Shown: piece after piece, positions 60,233 to 64,000 of the stretch
How the letters are laid out: each line of letters begins with the position of its first letter
How positions within the stretch are numbered: position 1 is the stretch's first letter
Assembly (NCBI GenBank): GCA_006384855.1
Contig: VCJN01002753.1
Location: 62,001-126,000, forward strand
Length of the DNA stretch: 64,000 nucleotides
DNA from: Tetraselmis striata
Lineage: Eukaryota; Chlorophyta; Chlorodendrophyceae; Chlorodendrales; Chlorodendraceae
Direction of reading: 5' to 3'
Program-made: the position numbers and the translations under genes
The notes under the pieces: model-generated
What the model saw: the letters and a program-made list of their open reading frames with translations, nothing else
The model's database searches: none
Told to the model about the DNA's origin: nothing

Positions 60233-61428
60233 ATGGCCTGCGTCCCTGTCACCGCCGCTCTCGGCGCTCCTATGTCCGTCCGGGCGTCGGTGTCCTCCCG
60301 CCCAGGTGAGCGCCGCTGTCGGGTAACGCAACGCGAAGGGAAGTGGGCGGGGGGGGGGGGGGGGGGGGTCATCCTCCGCCAGCCACGGCTCTAAGCTTGA
60401 GGTGCCGGAAGCTCGTCGCATCTGCATGGCGATTGCATGAGGCGTATCCTCCAGGGGCACGACGTTTTTGGTTTCTCCGGAATCCGTTTAGCGCGCCCGC
60501 TCTGTATATTCAGCTGGAGCACAGCAGTCGCCGCTCCTTGAAGTGGGGCGGGGAGGGGGGGCGCTGGAGGGCCGAGTGTGAACAGGATATAGGACAGCTC
60601 TGTCCACAGCGATGCTTGCTCTGCAGGAAATGATACATCGCTTGCTGCTGAAATTGCTTCACTGCCCCATTCCTTGTCCCACAGCCTTTCTGAGCGGGTC
60701 TGCGCTGCCTTCCACCCGCGTGGCGCTGCCCGTTGCTGCTCCGCGTACCGCTCTGTCTGTGAGGTGAGGCGCCGTGCCACAGCACCGGAATGCTCCATTG
60801 GTGCGCGGGTCGCAGGAGAGCATGGGGCGTGCGGGCCTGTCCTGAGGGCGTGTTCCTCCCCCACCTGCAGCGCACGGTACCGCGGAAAGGGCACGGACCT
60901 CTCCAAGGTCGAGGCCTTCCAGAGCGGCCCGAACGATACCGGATCCACAGCTGTCCAGGTTGCTCGTCTTTCCGCCCGTGTTATCCAGCTTACCGAGCAC
61001 CTGAAGGTTCACAAGAAGGCGAGACACCCGGTCTGATTCTTGTGATGCTGCGCTTGCCCTCGCGCCATGGCCCCATAGTAATGACAGAGTATTGACTTGT
61101 ACGCATGCTGTGATTCTACAGGACTACGCCACCCAGCGCGGTCTGCTGACCATCCTTGGGCAGAGGAAAAGCCTCCTCAAGTACCTCTACAACACTGACA
61201 AGTGAGGCCTGCGCGCCGTCTACCCCCTCCTTGATTAACCTTCTTTTCGTGGTGGTTGTACGTGTTCTTGTCCCGCGTGCCAGTGCAGCGGTGCTGTCTC
61301 GCTGTCATGTCAATGTGTAGCAGATGGCACCTAACTTCGTGCTCACTGTGTGGTCCTGTTACAGGGACCTGTACATGCGCGTGGTGTCCGAGCTCAACAT
61401 CCGCGACAAGCTGTCGATGGTCATCTAG
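60233..61428 (+). CDS. Organellar ribosomal protein uS15 (S15), nuclear-encoded
   Basis: Small-subunit ribosomal protein that binds the central domain of 16S-type rRNA. Five exons, 60233-60305, 60685-60763, 60871-61018, 61122-61201 and 61365-61428; 147 residues. The first 55 or so residues are a transit peptide ([22 protein letters not shown], rich in Ala, Ser, Val and Arg, no acids), of chloroplast type. The mature part has the S15 pattern: [52 protein letters not shown]. Intron 3 seems to start with GC (AAGAAG then GCGAGA); using the next GT 12 bases on would insert four residues into the conserved HKKD. Plastid location is inferred from the leader; mitochondrial is the alternative. The first intron contains a G run near 60,340-60,368. 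Confidence 0.92.
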
Positions 61429-61457
61429 ACGCCTCTCTGGTGCACCTTCACTGTAGG

Positions 61458-61462
61458 TGTAA
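61458..61462 (+). terminator. Poly(A) signal of the uS15 gene
   Basis: TGTAA, 30 bases after the stop. Confidence 0.55.
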
Positions 61463-61876
61463 AGTAAAATGCACAGCCAAATCAATATATGTAAGCATGA
61501 CCCGCATTCACACACAAAAATCGTTGCGTTGTTGTACCCATGCACAGCCTTGAGGCAACACGATAGCCCAGCTTTGCCCACAACTTTAATTTTTTGACCA
61601 TCTGGATAGATTGTCAAACTACCAACAGCTGCTCGTGCAGCACCAGTACATGGCTTTGCTGCCAGAAAAAAGAGTATTAAGTGATGTTGTGGGAATCGCC
61701 CATGCTGCCCCGCCTGTGCTCGAACAATGCATGGAGATGCCACCTGTAGCTGAATGTGCACATCTGGCACATTGTTTAATGATGTGCTTCATCACAATGG
61801 TCAGGTAGACAGCGGCGCTGATGCCTGCATGTCAGATGGAGGAGAACGGCGGTCTGTAGAAGCGGCAGCGGTATGT
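61463..61876. other. Convergent spacer between uS15 and the methyltransferase
   Basis: About 400 bases without a gene between two converging 3' ends. Confidence 0.5.
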
Positions 61877-61887
61877 TTACAGTTACA
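61877..61887 (-). terminator. Two overlapping-range poly(A) signals of the methyltransferase
   Basis: TGTAA occurs twice on the minus strand, at 61,883-61,887 and 61,877-61,881, within 22 bases of the stop codon. Confidence 0.5.
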
Positions 61888-61898
61888 GCTGAGAATTG

Positions 61899-63011
61899 CT
61901 ATCGCTTGCTGATTATGTAAACCTCCTCCACCAATGACGTGAGCCCAGCATCCTTGAAGCGGGCATGGCCTGGGTCATTGATCAGCTCCTGACTCTGCAG
62001 CTTCCGGACATCAAACTTGCTGGCGTGGAAGAGCGTCAAGACCTCTGCCTCTGGCACGCTGAACGGGGGGCCTTTGGCGAGCGCCTGTGCATCCCCAGCT
62101 GCACGGTCAAGCGTGGCCAGCAGCACCTTGCCTCCTGGCTTTAGCAGGCTATCCAGCACCTGCACATACTTCTTGCGATCACCTGGGTTGATAGCTATCA
62201 GCGACGCACGGTCCCAAATGCGGTCGAACGCTCCTCTGGCTTCCTTTTGATTCAAGAAGAAGTGGTCGCCTAATAGTGGGGCAGGTGGGGTATGTAAGAT
62301 CCATCACGTCGGCACACCTGTCCCAGATTGTCTTGTTGCCAGTCGCCACTTGTCAGAATTTGGCTGCCATCGAGAACCTGTCCTTCTGATGACCTATTGC
62401 ATCGGCTGGTGATGCGTACCTTGCAGCAGCATGAGCCTGCCTCCATATCCAACAAAGTGTTTGAACAGCTCCGTATCTGTCTCAGGCATGGGGTCGAGCC
62501 GCACGGAGGGATTCTCCTGCATCCGGGTAAAGATATTGGGCCATTATCCCAGCAATCGCGACCGAACTTGCGCGGTGATGCACTGGGTAATGGTTGCAAC
62601 AAGTACGGGGTCGCTGCCGAGAAAGGTGCCCACCTGTGAAAACTCTTCGATAGCCTTACCCACGGCTTCATTGCCCACAACTTGGCCGACGTCAGCGTTC
62701 TGCGCCAGCCATATCAAGTCCACCGTCTTGCCGCATAGCGGCACAAGCACGCGCAGCGAGCCGTCACCGGCCCCCAGCAGCTCGTGCTTGTAGCGGAGCA
62801 GGATGGGGTTGACATCCTTCTGGTGGAAGTGCGTCCTGCCCACACCCCACATCTCGACCCACCGGCTGAGCCGCTGCTCACTAGCGGCGGCATTCGGGCG
62901 CGTGGGGCCAAGCAGCTTCCAGGCGCGCCTGAGCAGCACGGCCGCCGCAACCGCTACGGTGCACGACATCCACGGGCGACGCGTGATCGCGACGAGAGGC
63001 GAGACAGGCAT
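61899..63011 (-). CDS. Thiopurine S-methyltransferase family (TPMT / thiol-halide methyltransferase) enzyme
   Basis: S-adenosylmethionine-dependent methyltransferase; in plants and algae this family methylates thiols and halides. Exons 62634-63011, 62420-62516 and 61899-62269, in phase; 281 residues. Family marks in order: WVEMWGVGRTHFHQKDVNP, the SAM site LRVLVPLCGKTVDLIWLAQ, VVGNEAVGKAIEEFSQ, LLQGDHFFL across the exon 2/3 joint, FDRIWDRASLIAINPGDR, and PPFSVPEAEV. The ATG at 63,011 is preferred; a GTG lies five codons upstream. Residues 1-35 (MPVSPLVAITRRPW... followed by AVAAAVLLRRAWKLLG) form a basic, hydrophobic extension absent from bacterial TPMT and may be a mitochondrial signal or membrane anchor. 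Substrate not determinable from sequence. Confidence 0.92.
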
Positions 63012-64000
63012 GGGACTGGAAGGCACAGTTCAGCGGCCTGTGAAGTAATTTATCTTTGAAGTTATTTATGCGATCTACCTCTGGAGATGCCCGTGATACT
63101 CGTTAGAACCACTTCTGGCAATACAGGCCTGACGACAGGCTAGATCGCCAGCAGCTCGACGAACTTTGCACTCCCTGGTAGCGTCTACCGTTATCCCCAT
63201 ATCAGAGGTCTCAGAGTAGCAGGCCGAATCATGGCTTCAACGTCCGGCGTGCGTCAGTGCGACGGACGTCTACGATGCGTTGATGAGCCGCAGCAGTAAT
63301 CCTTATACTGTACTTGCTACTGATGGTAGCGCGCGGAGGCGCGCGACGGCAAGGGTTTCACAATTTCAAGTTGAGTCTGGTTTTGCCAAAACGGTCGCGC
63401 AGGCTGTTTTACACGGTCAAGAGCCGAAATTGGCAGGATGGTTTAGCGAAAGCGTGGAGGGAAAACGGAGTCAAGGGGGGGGGGGGGGGGGGGCGCTGCG
63501 TGGAACGCAGCGAAAACTGGAAGATGGCAGGCTCAGCTGTTATGGCTGCTTTTATGTCTACTCGTGCTGCACCCAAAAAGGGCGCAACGACAGGTGCCTA
63601 GTTCATGTACCACTGAGCAGCACTTGTAGCTGAAAAGCGGTTAGGTAAAGGGAGGAAACCCCATAAACTAGTTTAGATCATTTTGCGACAGTCTAGAGTG
63701 CCTCACGCAGGTCAAGCAGACAAGGCTGTCGTAAACACACAGAAGGCAGCAGAGAGAGAAAGAAACAATGGTTACAACGTTGTCACCACCCGCCGCTATT
63801 TATGCGTATGGCTAGCTCACAGCTAGCCACCACCAAGCGGCACGCGCACTGCTAAGCGCGTCACCGTGGAGAGTCGTGCCTTGAAGTGTCGAACAGGAGG
63901 TCGTCGCTTAGAGACCTCCGCACATGTAGTTGACACATCAGTTTATACACAAGTATACAACTGATGTTACAGAGGCAGGTGCATTATACATATATGCCCG
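63012..64000. other. Right flank, no gene recognised
   Basis: Should hold the methyltransferase promoter. A G run lies at about 63,476-63,492. A frame at 63,314-63,601 is open but crosses the G run and shows no domain. Nothing else supported. Confidence 0.4.

Noticed and set aside
62270-62400. Possible extra methyltransferase exon reading VLDGSQILTSGDW
   Set aside because: Joining exon 2 directly to 62,269 gives the conserved LLQGDHFFL; inserting this stretch breaks the family alignment.
1-64000. CRISPR arrays, operons, ribosome binding sites, rRNA genes
   Set aside because: Nothing of the kind is seen, and the window is eukaryotic nuclear DNA.

Overview
The window is nuclear DNA from a green alga (chlorophyte). 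The evidence is gene content (plant-type nitrate reductase, plant-type 5-oxoprolinase, nuclear-encoded organellar uS15), dense short GT-AG introns with GTGCGN/GTGAGN donors, TGTAA poly(A) signals 12-112 bases after most stops, and scraps of CCCTAAA/CCCTAAAA telomere-type repeat. I cannot name the genus. All gene models were joined by hand: splice sites were chosen so that reading phase stays open across every junction and, where a family is known, so that the protein matches it.

Layout. 1-1,355: left flank with a possible 3' end of a gene. 1,356-4,590 (-): nitrate reductase. 4,591-7,340: AT-richer spacer with no clear gene. 7,340-15,600: transposon graveyard holding LINE fragments, an inverted pair of an unclassified repeat family and an element with 22-base inverted ends. 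15,600-17,380: spacer with a 283-base tandem duplication. 17,381-18,064 (-): EMC7. 19,032-21,129 (+): Cof-type HAD phosphatase, divergent from EMC7. 21,130-23,893: spacer. 23,894-35,993 (-): 28-exon 5-oxoprolinase, whose introns carry long C runs, two copies of a small repeat and telomere-like scraps. 36,000-39,700: spacer with one weak exon and a second LINE 3' fragment. 39,701-41,652 (+): COQ2. 42,885-44,173 (+): secreted protein of unknown family. 44,174-46,571: AT-rich spacer. 46,572-47,824 (-): unrecognised multi-exon gene. 48,830-53,944 (+): long Ala-rich coiled-coil protein. 54,822-56,155 (-): putative esterase. 57,590-59,346 (-): leucine-rich repeat protein. 60,233-61,428 (+): organellar ribosomal protein uS15, divergent from the LRR gene. 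61,899-63,011 (-): thiopurine-methyltransferase family enzyme, convergent with uS15. 63,012-64,000: spacer.

The genes are ordinary housekeeping or metabolic genes with no shared pathway and no operon-like arrangement; the neighbourhood is not a nitrate-assimilation cluster as far as this window shows. The less ordinary signals are genome-level: about 5 of 59 inferred introns use GC-AG ends, long sense-strand poly-C runs sit next to splice sites, a piece of a 5-oxoprolinase exon with its donor has been copied into a neighbouring intron beside telomere-like repeat, and three genes (secreted, coiled-coil, and the AT-rich minus-strand gene) match no family I recognise.
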